Of a stretch of DNA of 64,000 nt, positions 24,470 through 36,638 are shown piece after piece. This stretch comes from Owenia fusiformis. Its lineage: Eukaryota > Annelida > Polychaeta > Sabellida > Oweniidae. The stretch is taken from assembly GCA_903813345.2 (NCBI GenBank), contig CAIIXF020000002.1:12172150-12236149 (forward strand). The letters are read 5' to 3'. Position 1 is the stretch's first letter. Each line of letters starts with the position of its first letter. The position numbers were made by a program, and so were the translations under genes. The notes beneath the pieces were generated by a model. The model saw only the letters and a list, made by a program, of their open reading frames with translations, had not been told where the DNA came from and ran no database searches.

Positions 24470-24590
24470 TTTTTTGGTATAGTTACCTTTTTGTGGATGG
24501 TGTTCAGCAGTTGTTATTTTGTGCTTGGTGTCTGTAACAAGTGGTAGGTGGTGACATTTTGTATTTTAATGCCTTGTCTTAACTTGAAGC
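24470..24590 (+). repeat. dispersed repeat, copy 3 of the GTGGATGGTG-containing family
   Basis: Reads TTTTTGTGGATGGTGTTCAG, GTGTCTGTAACAAGTGG and GTGGTGACATTTTGTATTTT, co-linear with the copies at 2690 and 8794. The hairpin head is missing; the copy abuts the CCATGG block. Confidence 0.6.
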
Positions 24591-25441
24591 CCATTTTCCC
24601 AAGAAAGACTCGATTTCTTCTTAACCTTTTGAAAATTCTGAACCATTTTTGCTCAAATGGCGAGTCCACGGATTCACATACAGATCCATCCATCTTTTGT
24701 CAACCATGTTCAACAGTATGGCGCATGGTAAATTAGGGAAGGGGATTAACTATGTTTGGAGGACACATATAATCAGAGATGGCATATTTTCAGATTTCAT
24801 GTCCAGTATCTGTTTGTATGAGGTCTGATTTCTTGTATAGAGCTGCTGCACAAACAGACAACATAGATTGCCATATTTACTAAGATAATCTTATCATAAT
24901 GCAGATACAGTAGTTTTATGTCTCTTTTGCATTCATCTACATACCCATTTATCTGACTTTGCTTCTTAAAAGAGTGCTTTAATGTCTCTGTTAGTTTGTT
25001 CCAAAAATCTGCTCTCTAGGTATGGTCTACACTATTGTTCTGCCTGTCATTGTGGGATCCCTATGTTGTATGTAGTAAAATTTGAACATGAAATGAATGC
25101 CAGGTACTGATGAAGGCTTTGCATAAGTGCAATATATTAAAGGGTACTCCCTAACTGCAAGAGCGAAATTGAACAATTGAGCAAAAATGGTTTAAAATTT
25201 TGATATTTTACAGTCTTGATGATACACATGTAAAGTTTGAGTTTACTTCTAGCAGTTCTCCAAAAACGAAGACTATTATGATATTACTTTGTTAAAAGCG
25301 CCATCAATTACTAGTATTATTAACAACAACTGAGTTGCCATTTTGCTCTACAAGTTAAATTGATGAAGAAAATATTGAAACAAGGTCAAGTAGGTTATTG
25401 CTGCAAAAAGGTGCAGTGAACAACAACAACAGCCTGAGATA

Positions 25442-25631
25442 ACTGTAAAACCTGTCTAAGTTGAACACCTTTGGAACATAAACATTGTATTCTATTTGGA
25501 TGGTGTTCACTTACAGAGGTGTTCCACTTTCCAGGTTTTAATGTATTTAGATTAAAATGATCAAAATGGGTAACATGACTTTGAAAAAGGTTCCACTTAC
25601 AGAGATGTTCTACCTAAAGGGTTTTACTGTA
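25442..25631. repeat. MITE-like inverted repeat, CAGTAAAACCTG family
   Basis: The left end reads ACTGTAAAACCTGTCTAAGT then TGAACACCT. The right end reads GTTCTACCTAAAGGGTTTTA then CTGTA. An internal second inverse copy (GGTGTTCCACTTTCCAGGTTT) suggests nesting or internal duplication. Confidence 0.7.
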
Positions 25632-27242
25632 TTTTGAAATATTGGCAGCTTTTGCTTGGTCAATTAATGAATACTTGTGTCTGGAGGAATGGTTTTTACT
25701 ATTCAGTCTAATATTAGCCATACCTGTATGTGGGAATCATGTTTTATTGGCATATGTCACTTCTGACAGCTAGTGGGCTTAAGTTGCTAAATATTCTCAC
25801 TTTTTATGAAGTCTCTGTGCATGCAAGAATTTAAAATAAAATTATTATTTCTTTGTATGAGAAGAAGAACTCGAAGGAATCGTTCAGGAATTTGATAAAT
25901 CTAATGCAATAATAGTGCAATAAAAAATATATTTTATATTTAATCAAATGCTTAGTCTCCTGGACCATTAGGTTTTTACTTTCACTTACATGAATCAAAA
26001 GAAGAATTGGAAGAAAATGAAAATCAAACATTCAAAGCGTCAAAATTGTATTTCATTTTTTAAACAATCGACTATATTATTCATTAAAAGAGCAAGTCAC
26101 AAGAGTTCAAGCAAAGGCCTGGATCATGAAAGGGTAACTTCAAATGTAAGGTCTAATAAAGTCTCGAGTCAAGATGTCCCCTTGTATACTTAGAAATTGA
26201 TAGAATGTTTCATTAATATATTCTGAGCAGAGCAGAGCTAAAAGGCTGTTTTAGATCCGCTGTTCAATAATGAAATAAAAGGCTTATAAAAGAAGCTATA
26301 AAAGATAAGGAAGCTACCTGAAGTGGCCATAGCCAGTGGTAACCAATCATCTGTGAAAAGCTGGAATTATAACAAGACATGAAAATACCATACCAAGTAT
26401 TGCACATAACATATTGAATACTAATCCATTTGAGAATTTTCTGGAGGCTGAATCATGTTTAGATCAGGCACAATAAAGGAGAAATAGCATCTATTTTGCA
26501 ATACTCAAATGTCTATCAAATTCTAAAAAACACAGCTTCATGTAAGTGTTGAAATGAAGTAGAATAAGTATGGTGACGAGTATTTTGAAATGGGTAGTTT
26601 AAAAGATAACAATTATAATGTGCTTCAATTAAACATTAATATTCATTTTTGTCCAAGGAAAAATATATAGTTCATGGGTTGGAGCAAAAATCACTTGAAA
26701 ATCAGTCCATCACTTTCTTTTTTCCTCATACCTCATCCTGAATTCCCAGAGTCTATTTGTAAGATTTTACAGCTCTTTAAGAGAAGCCAAATCAGAGTCT
26801 TTAGTGTGGTTATTTATTCCTGCTGCAGATGGGCTGTAAGGTAATTGTGCTAATTGCCGCACATGTTGGAATGTTATCTCCTTTAAAATAGTTTATTGTT
26901 AGATTCTGTTTAAAGCTTAGATATTAGTACGATGAATTGAATGAAAACTGAATTGTGGGGTTGAATGGGATGGGATCCTCGTATATTGGTTGATGGGGTT
27001 TTTGGCTTTCAGTTTGGGGTTTAATACTTTTATACTAAGGCTGCTTACAGTCAGTGTTGATTTTATCAGGATGTAATCATGTTTCAACCCCAACCCCCCC
27101 GACACATTCTGAAGTAAGTAAGGGGAAGTAGATATAAAATTTGAAAAATGCAGCCTTAAAACACCCAGGGTTTGTGTCATCATGCAAAGGATTGCATTCT
27201 TTGTTCTATTATTATGTTCCTAAATGTTTTTAAGTGCCTGGC

Positions 27243-27279
27243 CATCCCCATAGATTTATTCAATAAATCTATGGGGATG
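27243..27279. repeat. perfect 18-bp-arm palindrome with one-base centre
   Basis: CATCCCCATAGATTTATT is followed by a single C and its exact reverse complement. There is essentially no loop, so a cruciform rather than a terminator-type hairpin is expected. No U-tract follows. Confidence 0.9.
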
Positions 27280-27361
27280 TCACATTTAACGTGGTGCTCC
27301 ATCTGTGTCACTATCTAATGGAATATGAATTCCCATGCCAAATCATTCTCTGTTCATACCT

Positions 27362-27753
27362 AAGGACGATTCTCGGTTTGGAGAACGCAGTTCATCAATC
27401 TAAATGAGCATTTTCCCTGCTTTGGACAAATTTGATTTTTTTACATAATATAGATTTGAATGTCTTCTTTTGAACAGTCATAATTTAATTTGGGTAATAT
27501 TTCTAGATTTTTCGCAAAAAAATATTAGCGCAGTACACTATTGAACTTCTTTCCCCAAATTGAGACTTGTATATTATTGAATCGGTCTAATTGAGCATTA
27601 TCCCTGCTTCAGACCAATTTGTTATTTCTACATCTTGTAGATTTAAATGTTCTCTTTTGAATATTCAAAGTTTAATTTGGGTAATATTTCTATATTTTTC
27701 ATGAAAAAAATTATTGTCCCAGGAGACTGTTCTCCAAACCGAGAATCGTCCTT
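27362..27753. mobile_element. 393-bp MITE family, copy 4
   Basis: Same orientation as copy 1, with both terminal repeats (AGGACGATTCTCGGTTTGG and its inverse) and both internal direct units. The outermost base is altered on the left (TAAGG), and TA is not kept on the right (CCTTTG), so it is slightly eroded. Confidence 0.85.
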
Positions 27754-27799
27754 TGCTCTGTTTCTCTCTATAATTTCAACAAAGTATTTGATTTTCTTT

Positions 27800-27915
27800 G
27801 ATTTCTAAACACTTGGGAGGAATGACAGCATGCTTGTTAGTTTTATTTAAAACTCACTCCTCTGTTTTCTTCTATTTAATTTTTTAGAACATGACCCTTG
27901 TGACATTTATTTTAT
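27800..27915 (+). repeat. degenerate ~170-bp dispersed family, partial copy
   Basis: The right half of the family is recognisable: ACTCCTCTGTTTTCTTCTAT, TTTAGAACATGACCCTTGTG and ACAT. Confidence 0.4.
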
Positions 27916-28239
27916 GCCTAGCTTCCTAATAGAGGATGGATTTGCATTGGACCTAGCTATATAATGCTCTATAGTGAATATCACCATCATTTCAATACTA
28001 CAATGTTGAACATATACATATAGATGGAGATATTAGCAGGCATATACAGGGTGACCCAGAAGAAAGAATGATATTAATATGTGATTTCTTTTCTTTATTT
28101 CCATGTGCTGTTCACTCATCACTTCAACTCAACAACTGATTTGTGACATCACAATGCATAATCGGGTAATAAACGATTGCAGGTAAGTCAAGCTGTGTTT
28201 TCCTAATGTTTTCTCAAATAATGAAGCATTTTGAGTTTA

Positions 28240-28367
28240 CAGTAAAACCTGGTAAAGTGGAACACCTACTCTCTCTTTTTCTTTCTCTTTTGCTACAATA
28301 ATGCTACATCTAAGTCAAACACATACAGCATTTGTTGTATTATTAACAGTATTAAAAGGTTTACTGT
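28240..28367. repeat. MITE-like element with CAGTAAAACCTG ends
   Basis: The left end CAGTAAAACCTGGTAAAGTG plus GAACACCT is matched by AGGTTTACTGT at the right end. The interior is diverged. Confidence 0.55.
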
Positions 28368-29239
28368 CCGATGCAATCAATGTACAAAGTACAAGATGAT
28401 TTAGTTCACCATACATGCAAGCAGGTGCTGCCATCTTTCAATTAGAGTTTAAAATAAAAACATATTTTATTGCATTAACTTGTAGCATACTCTGCATGGT
28501 ACAAAGATTTCAACATCAGAACTGATTAAATACTAAATATTTTATCTCGGTAGTAACTGCTAGTTTTGGTTACTGTCCTGTGTTTACCTTAAGGTAAAAC
28601 ACATCAGTTTGATAAATCTCATGTTTTGACCATTCCCACAACTCCCCAAAGCTGAGATACAAGATAGAGCACAACTTGGTGATATACCCCAGATATTCAC
28701 ATAAACATACCCTTTTCTATATGTGTGATTATTACAATTTAAGATCAGTTTTCCATATCAAAAACAGTTTCGGTTGGTGAATCGTGATTGATTTCATGAT
28801 TGTGTTTTATTGTACTGTTCAACAACAAGCACAGGAAAGTGTAATTTAGTGAAAATTTAGGTTTAATGTTAAAGTTTTCATATTTGCGGGATATACTCCA
28901 GGGGTTTAGTATATCAGGTATGTATGTTGATGGCATCTTAATCAGGATGTTTACAAATGGGGAGGATTTGGACATTTGTAAAAGATAATATTGATAGTTT
29001 TGAAGCTCATGTTTACATTTAGATTTATATACTGATGTAAATGATACTTTGCTACATTCAGATTTGCTTGATGATAAATCTAGATGTCTTACTTTTATAA
29101 TACTTAGGCTATATAAGGATTTATTTTTTAGCATTTCTTAAAATGTGGAGATACATGTATTTTAAAAAGCTTCTTTACTCCTTAAATGAAAATAGAAAGC
29201 AGAAAGTAATATACATACACAGTGAGTAACAGTTTTTAT

Positions 29240-30664
29240 TATGTCCCCACCACATAGTGTGGGGCCATTTATGTCCCCACCACATAGTGTGGGGCCATAT
29301 TGTCGGCCTAGGCGCGTCTGTCCGTCCGTCTGTCCGTCCGTCCATCCGTCTGTCCGTCCGTACGTCCGGGAGTTTTCTCCAAAACCGCTACAGATATCAC
29401 CTTCAAATTTTCAGGGATAACTTATGAGTGCATACAGATGTGGATGAAAAAATTTGAACTCGATACCTACTTCCTGTCGGCCATTTTGAAGTCAAATGCT
29501 AAAATCCTTGTCTGCAAACTTTAAGAAAAACGGCTTCACAGTTGCTTTTAAAATTTTAACATCTTGTTCAGCTCACTTCATTCTAGATCTGATTAGGTTT
29601 TGGACCTGTTAGCTCAGTCATGTCAGCCATTTTGAATGTCTTAAGAAAAGTTAGCGCACGATAATACTTTGTATCATATTGAATGGTGTTTCTGAGTTTT
29701 CATACTTTAACTATTTTGTAGCTTTATAAATAATTGCAGATGTACTTTGTTGTAAAAGCCTATGTTATTATTAAAAGTAGTTATATGTGATAATTTTGTA
29801 AAAAGAAATCAGCAAATACTCATAATCACTTTTTTATTGTCGGCCATTTTGGATTTTTCCGTCCTAAAATCTTGTCTGTGAAGTCTTGTCTACGTGTTTT
29901 CAGGTGAACCGTTTGGTGGATCAATTTCAAATTTTCAGGGATGATTTTTAGTATGAAAATCTAGATCTGATTAGTTTTTTGGCATTCTGGGTAAATGTCA
30001 AGGCAGCCATTTTGGATTTTCCGTCCTAAAATCTTGTCTGTAAAGTCTTGTCTACGCGTTTTCAGGTGAACTATTTGGTAGATCAATTTCAAATTTTCAG
30101 GGATGATTCTTAGTATGAAAATGTACAACTGATTAGTTTTTTTGGCATTCTGGGTAAATGTCAAGGCAGCCATTTTGAATTTTCCGTCCTAAAATCATGT
30201 CTGTAAAGTCTTGTCTACGCATTTCCAGGTGAACCGTTCTGTAGATCAATTTCAAATTTTCAGGGATGATTCTTAGTATGAAAATCTAGATCTGATTAGT
30301 TTTTTGGCATTCTGGATAAATGTCAAGGCAGCCATTTTGGATTTTTCGTTTTAAAATCATGCCTGTAAAGTCTACACGTTTTTAGATAAACCGTTTGGTA
30401 GATCAATTTCAAATTTTCAGGGATCATTCTTAGTGTGAAAATCTACATCTGATTAGTTTTTTGGCATTCTGTGTAAATGTCTTGTTTACATGTTTTCTAT
30501 TGAACTGTGTGACGGATCAATTAAAAATTTTCAGGGGTGGTTCTTAGTTCTTCAATTTTAAGGTGGCCATTTTGGATTTTCTGTCCTCAAATTGTGTTGG
30601 TAAAGTCTTGTCTACTCATTTTCAGGATAACCATTTGATGGGATCACCCATTGGTGGGGACATA
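29240..30664. mobile_element. ~1.4-kb non-autonomous element with GGTGGGGACATA ends and internal 160-165-bp repeats
   Basis: The left end TATGTCCCCACC and right end GGTGGGGACATA are inverted repeats. The first 30 bp, a small hairpin (CCCCAC/GTGGGG), are tandemly duplicated. Next come a GTCTGTCCGTCC microsatellite (about 29310-29367) and degenerate direct repeats of 160-165 bp, with starts recognisable at about 29842, 30007, 30168, 30330 and, partial, 30566. Each repeat opens with GCCATTTTGGATTTT and carries TCAATTTCAAATTTTCAGGG. No protein is encoded; the minus frame 29961-30173 lies inside the repeats. Similar hairpin-plus-GTCCGTCC elements are common in invertebrate genomes; class unknown. 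Confidence 0.75.
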
Positions 30665-31317
30665 TTGTACACATTTGTGTTCTTGTTATTTATAGATATT
30701 TAGTTTTTAAAGGAAATAATTGAAAAATAAAAGTGAGTCCAGGGAGAATATTTTTCCTATTTTTCATGGAAATAAACAGGTTATCTGTGTGGGATTATGG
30801 GTTTTATCTCCAGGTGCTACAATATTAACTTTGGCTAATATCACATTGATAATCAGTGGCTAATGGCTATGCTCATTAGGCTAATATCATATGACTCCTT
30901 TGTCAATATCATATCAATATCAAACCATATGCAGCCCCCCTCCTGAAAATCATCTAAAACATAACTTGAAATTTAAAAATAGGAATGTTTGGCACATCAC
31001 AATTGGACTCATTTGATATTTTATTTGGTCAAATACCTGAATATTAATATCCTAGTCGTTAGGGCAATGTTTTTTTTACAATTTCATAAATGACAGTCAT
31101 TTAAATAAATGGGTTGTTTGTCCAAAATAAGTCATATTTAAAATAGTTTAAAATAGTTATCATAGTTTTCCTGACCTTTTGCCCACCCTAATGTCAGTAT
31201 ATTAAAATATAACAACAACAAAGTGATTTATCTTAGAAAGAATATTTATTATATTCTATGACTGCTGACCTATACTGGCGATTACTAGAGTGCTGCTAAC
31301 TCGATAAAAGGCTGGCG

Positions 31318-31388
31318 CTGGCTAGAATTGTCTATGGTTCTAGCCAGGATAAAGATACCAGTTCTTCAACTCGACAATGGGAAGAACT
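31318..31388. other. pair of adjacent hairpins
   Basis: CTGGCTAGAA/TTCTAGCCAG (31318-31347, 10-bp stem, 10-nt loop) is followed by AGTTCTTC/GAAGAACT (31360-31388, 8-bp stem). The local sequence is GC-richer than its surroundings. A structured RNA is conceivable, but no family is recognised. Confidence 0.4.
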
Positions 31389-31934
31389 GCTCTACCTTAG
31401 TGACTAATATGTCATGATATGACATCTAAAGAGTCAATAAAAGATATAATTATAATATTACATTTTTGAATCTATGATTTTCCCAATCTAACACAAGTTG
31501 AACATTGTGTATAAGAGTAAATGGGCGGTCAAAATTAAACAATTTTTTATTCTAAAGATATTTTTAATAGTTTCAAATGTCATATCATTGACCTTACTCT
31601 TGTATATCTCACCATTTCAAGGAGAATAGCTAGCCTTGCTGTTGTTGCAAATAATGCAGAATTTAGAATGAAAAAGGTTTTAGTGACATTGATAGATGTC
31701 ACTTAAGTATAAGTAGTGATCAGATTTTTATGAACACATTGGAGCATCATATTTCACTGTTCATTGCACAATAAATATTTATGATAATAATATAATAATG
31801 CAGATTTAATGATCTATTATATTGTATAGGAGCAGCCAATGGTTACCGTAGAGATAATTGCTGGTTATTTTTATTTGATGGATGGCCATCACAGGTCACC
31901 AAAACTTCATACTGTTCATAATGGGGCATGTTTT

Positions 31935-32065
31935 ATAATGCAAAATTGAATGAAAAGAGTGAAATATGAAAGAAATTCATTGAATATGGTGAAGGTGAGG
32001 ACTATGAATTCCATAAAATGCAAGAAAATTGTATATTCAAGTCATGTTTTGTTGAGAAATTACTG
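31935..32065 (-). repeat. degenerate ~170-bp dispersed family, inverted copy
   Basis: Reverse-strand landmarks: GAATGAAAAGAGTGAAATAT and ATAAAATGCAAGAAAATTGT. Faces the plus-strand copy at 32155, forming a head-to-head pair. Confidence 0.45.
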
Positions 32066-32154
32066 AAAGCAGAGAGTTGTATGTAGTCATCTGTTTTGTC
32101 ATCTAATGAATGGTTCTCCTGCATCAAAGAATTGATGTGGTCATGTCTATTTTA

Positions 32155-32315
32155 CTCATTTTCTCTCTCAATTTCTAATGAAGTGTTTTTTTGTATTTCT
32201 ATATAATTTAAAATGTTGACTATATGCTTATCTACTTTATTCCTTGCTGATTCCACTCTTTTCTCTCTATTTTGAATTTCAAATATGACCTCTTTGTCAT
32301 TTCTTTTACCAGCAG
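32155..32315 (+). repeat. degenerate ~170-bp dispersed family, copy
   Basis: Clear landmarks: CTCATTTTCTCTCTCAATTT, CTATATAATTTAAAATGTTG, TACTTTATTCCTTGCTGATT, CCACTCTTTTCTCTCTATTT and TATGACC. The small open frames here are shadows. Confidence 0.6.
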
Positions 32316-35173
32316 TACTCAGTATTATTATTCCCACCATGTTTTGCATACTATTTTTCATCATCTTTGGCCACTTGTCATCCACTATACTGACCAGCAG
32401 TTTAACAATGAACTTGATATTCTGATAAAATATGTCTACTGCTCTCCATTTTTCTATCCATCATTTCGGACATGTCTTTTCTCAACTGGAATGTAATTTG
32501 GACATTTGTTTCTCATCAGTTGTTGTAGCTGTTGGGATTTATTTATGTTCAGATCTCTGACTACCTCTATACATTCAATGTAATTATGTAGAAGACATTA
32601 TGATTTGCCAGACCCCATCTTATCTATATCTGGGTAGTATATGGGGAGTGGTTGTATATAGAGAATATGGGGTGTGGCTATTACAATGGTAAATGGAGAT
32701 TAGAGGTCTGTTCAGTGATAATAGAACATGTCGTGGGTTAAGTAGTAGAATGAGGAAGAATGAATTTTGGGATGAGAATGACAGCATAGCATATAATGTA
32801 CTATTAGTCCAGTATACAAGCCAGAAAACCCATTAACAAACTTATGACCAAGTTGCTGTATGAAGAAGCTCACATCAGAGCATTCTTCCATTCTTTTATA
32901 TAGGCTATTCCAGTAGCAATCAACTTACTGAGACCCCTGCTCTATCTCCAGTTCAGGCCACTGAACCCATTTATCCGCCACTTATTGATAACTTTGACAA
33001 TGTGATAATGTAAAGCGATTAATAAAATAAGCTTTCAGTTGATAATGGATCATTTATTATTTGTCACTGTGACTATTCCAGACTGTAAACATTTTCGTCT
33101 CAGGTAAAAAGGTTAGCTACACCCCCCCCCCAAAAAAAAAGTCTTATTGTCAACTTTAATCATTTCGCTTGCTTCTCTCATGTATACACATTCAAGTGCA
33201 TGGATGTACGGATACATTTTTTAATGAAGGTATTGTAAAAACTATTTTAAAAACTGTTTAGCATCTAGTTGTTCTTGTTTCCTGAAGTAGTTGATCAGAA
33301 TGAAATGTAACTGGTTTTGAATTGAAGAGAAAATATGGAAACAAATAGAGTTTTTGAGATATTATATTCAATAAATGAATGAATATGAAATGAATAGATT
33401 ATCATGTTATATTTGAATACAAACTGATGGCAGTTGAGTGTGAGACTGTAAATTTTATTAGATTGTTTGTCGCAATGAAAAGAAAATAGAATGAATGAAA
33501 ACAATGACATTGAAAAAGGGGTGGCGGGAAGATGATTGTGAAGTAGTGTTATAATTTATAGTGTCATTATTGCAATAAATCATTTCATGTCCTTAACTAT
33601 AGAAAGCCATTCTCATCTTGTGAATTATGAATTGCAGTTACATTTTACTCAGCATGCTCTTGGATGTTCTCATTTTCATGAAATAAGAATTTATTGTTAA
33701 GTTTTTGAATATATATCATTTGATAAATTAGTTATGTCTTTTATGTCATTTTGCATTTAGTTTGTCATTGTATAACTCCATCATTTTGTATCACTTTTAT
33801 ATATCAATATCAAGATGTTTTGATAAATGGTAAGTTTAACTTGAAGTTTCTATTTGAGAAATTGTAATTATATTTGCTTTTAACGACTTAATGACTATTA
33901 TGTTGATGAATGACTTTCATTCATGTGATTGCAAAAACAACATTGTGATTTTGAACTATTTACTATTTAGTTTCTCACTTTGAATGTTGCCCTTTCTGGA
34001 TTTTATCAGTCAATAAAACATTTCAATATAGTTCACCTTGATGTCATGTGTTGACATCAAGTATGAATTTGTTTGTTTTATTTACATAATTGTTTCATCA
34101 TATCGCATGACATCCTTGATTTACATGGACAGCTTGTAAGGGTAAACTGATGTTTTACATACACATACAAAGATATTTCAAGGCCACCCTTGCTTTTAAT
34201 ATCAAAATGATCACCTATTTCAGAATGGAAAATCATGTTGAAAAAAAGAAAAATTAGAAAATGGCAGAGACAGAACACAAAATTATATCGAAATTATATC
34301 GAAAGTTGCTCAAAATAGCTAATTTTGTCGAGAAATTATAGGAAATAAACTTGAAAAAGTAATATTTTCTGCATTGTCATTTAACCACAAAGCTGAACAC
34401 CACATGTCATTTCACCATCTGGTTAAAGTTTCATGAAAAATCTCTAATTTAAACTTGAAATTGAGGCTTTTTATTGCTGTATGTCAAAGATTGTATTAGA
34501 TTAGATATTGGAGTATACCGAAGTGTTGGATTGCATTTTACAGTCACTTTTAATTAATAGTATTGGGTTTTATATGACTGGAGGCTTAGTGTTTTACAAC
34601 ATATGAGTTGACGAGTTAGAAATATAGCTTGCTCGGATATTGAATGTTGGACATTTAAAATTTTCATCAGGTATTATTTATTTATATGAATTGAATAAAT
34701 ACTAGGTGAATACCTAACTATACAGTGAGCTAAATGCGTCAAGTAGTGGAGGGAGTTATGATATTTGAAGTTATTACATTTGACCAATATTTGAGATTAT
34801 CTCTTAGTGTTTAACATTGCATCAAAATGTTATCAAATTACATAGTTGTACAGTACACTTTGCTATCTAGTTACTGCTTAGTAATGTAAATCCAACTAGA
34901 ACTATGTGGATTAGGATGCTAATGTAATGTTGGGTTACTACTAAAGGTTGAAGAGGCCTAGAATGTTAATTAAAAGATGCTGACATACATATTTGGATTA
35001 TTAAATAAACCAAAAGTGGCTATTATATAATTTGGGACCAGGCCTTTGGATTAATAAGTGATTTGATTACAATAATCAGTATGCAACCATAGACAAGGAA
35101 AAGCACAAGGCTACATGGTATATTTTCCCAAAAATATAACACAACCAAATGAGGATGTTAGATGAACTATAGC

Positions 35174-35242
35174 ATAGGATAACATCTTTAACTATAGGAT
35201 AACATCCGTAACTATAGGATAACATCTGTAACTATAGGATAT
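35174..35242 (+). repeat. 20-bp tandem repeat
   Basis: ATAGGATAACATCTTTAACT and close variants recur about 3.5 times. Confidence 0.85.
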
Positions 35243-35309
35243 GTTTGAACATTTAGTTGAATTCTTGAAAAGTGCAAATATGGGGAATTTTACATCTTTA
35301 TGTGGAATT

Positions 35310-35635
35310 GGAGATTATTCATCAAAGACTATCAATGAGTTTGACAAGCTAACAGATAGAGGTAGGTCTTCACATTTTAACTAATGGTTCCTGGTTGAGA
35401 GAAAATATCGAATTCACTGGGATGGGATATTATGTATATTCCATATGAGGTTTTCATTTCACTCATTAGTTCTGCTGATTCCTCAAAGACTGTCAATGAA
35501 TATTATAAGCAATCAGGTAGAGGTATACCGGTAGTAGTTCACATTTTACCTCATGGTTTCAGGTTTAGAGAACATTTACAGGGATGGATATCATATAAAT
35601 TCCATATGAGGGATTTTCATTCTTCTCATGGGTGA
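35310..35635 (+). repeat. two-copy tandem duplication, period ~166 bp
   Basis: Words TCAAAGACTATCAATGAG, TTCACATTTTA, GGATGGATAT and TTCCATATGAGG appear in order twice, about 166 bp apart, with about 15-20% divergence. The open frame 35432-35635 is inside the second copy and is not convincing as coding. Confidence 0.7.
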
Positions 35636-36638
35636 GCCACTGTTTATTTAGGTCACATAATATGACTTTTGAAAATCATCCAAATGTCTCCTGAAGGAGA
35701 GGCCTCCATTACCCTGCGTACAGAGTCTAGTTAAACTACACTCTGCCTAGTAGAGACCATATTACAGTTTAGTGGCCCCGCTCCCACGACGGGTACCAGT
35801 GACAGTTTGGGTAATAAATCACTTCTGACCTACACGCTGACTTTCTTCCACCAATCAGTGAGCTTGAAGAAACATACGCCAAATGCGTTCTAATTAAATA
35901 TGCGCATGTCATTGGTCAATTCCGGGCTCGTCAGATCAGAAGGAATGACAATATATTAAAACGTCGGTCAAATTTGGGATAGATAGCTAGAAAAGTTACC
36001 CATTTCAACAGTACATGCCACATATAAGATACTGTCCGCTAAATCCCCTCCCATCTTTTATTGACTCTTGTTACCATAGCAATGACATATTCATCAAAAA
36101 AGGTCTTACGGAAATATGTAAAATACAGAAATAGAAAGTTCATATATTCGAGCAGTTAGTTTTTATAGGAGTTTGTAGTAATTTATAAAAATGCTCATTA
36201 AGTAAAAATAGCCTGAAATGAATTTTAATGAGTACTTTAAAAGTGGCTACTTGTTTGAAAATGTTGTTAAAATTAATGCAATCACTTGAAAAAATATTCA
36301 TTTTTGGCAGAGGATTGAAATTGTGGTTGATGTATTATTAGAAACTTGCACACCTATATTTTAACCTGTTATATTCAGGGAAGGCCATGCAAATAGGCAT
36401 TACGGTTAATATGAGGATAACAATGGGCTTTTGTTAAAAATATGTCTGAACTTTTATATTTAAGAAAAACATTAACTTCTGACCTCAACAAAGAAAGGAT
36501 TTGTTATGTTATGAAAACCATTGCTTAAATAAAATGTCAACCAAATATAAAATATTAGCAAACATTGGCATTAATAGATGAATGTATATATATAAGTCTA
36601 TTTGAAAATAAAACAAAGATGTTACTAAAAAAGCCAAC

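Larger units (their letters stand above)
24435..27361 (+). other. putative intron sequence
   Basis: Contains repeat copy 3 of the hairpin-headed family (24470-24590), an inverted repeat (25442-25631) and the imperfect open frame 25990-26193, which I do not call as a gene. An 18-bp-arm palindrome lies at 27243-27279. Confidence 0.4.
27754..29239 (+). other. putative intron sequence
   Basis: Includes a degenerate dispersed-family copy (27800-27915) and an inverted-repeat element (28240-28367). The minus open frame 28745-29134 lacks coding character. Confidence 0.35.
30665..36611 (+). other. putative intron or intergenic sequence
   Basis: No supported gene. Contents: two adjacent hairpins at 31318-31388, dispersed-family copies at 31935 and 32155, a C11A9-like tract at 33121-33139, a 20-bp tandem repeat (35174-35242), a two-copy tandem duplication (35310-35635) and a GC-richer patch with CCAAT motifs (35735-35960). 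Confidence 0.4.

Noticed and set aside
25990-26193. 67-codon basic open frame considered as a third alternative first exon
   Set aside because: Its usable donors (26134, 26146) leave in phase 0, not phase 1 as in the other two, and there is no promoter motif.
28745-29134. 129-codon minus-strand frame
   Set aside because: Lys/Ser/Ile-rich with no domain, no splice context and no neighbouring exon; typical of AT-rich non-coding DNA.
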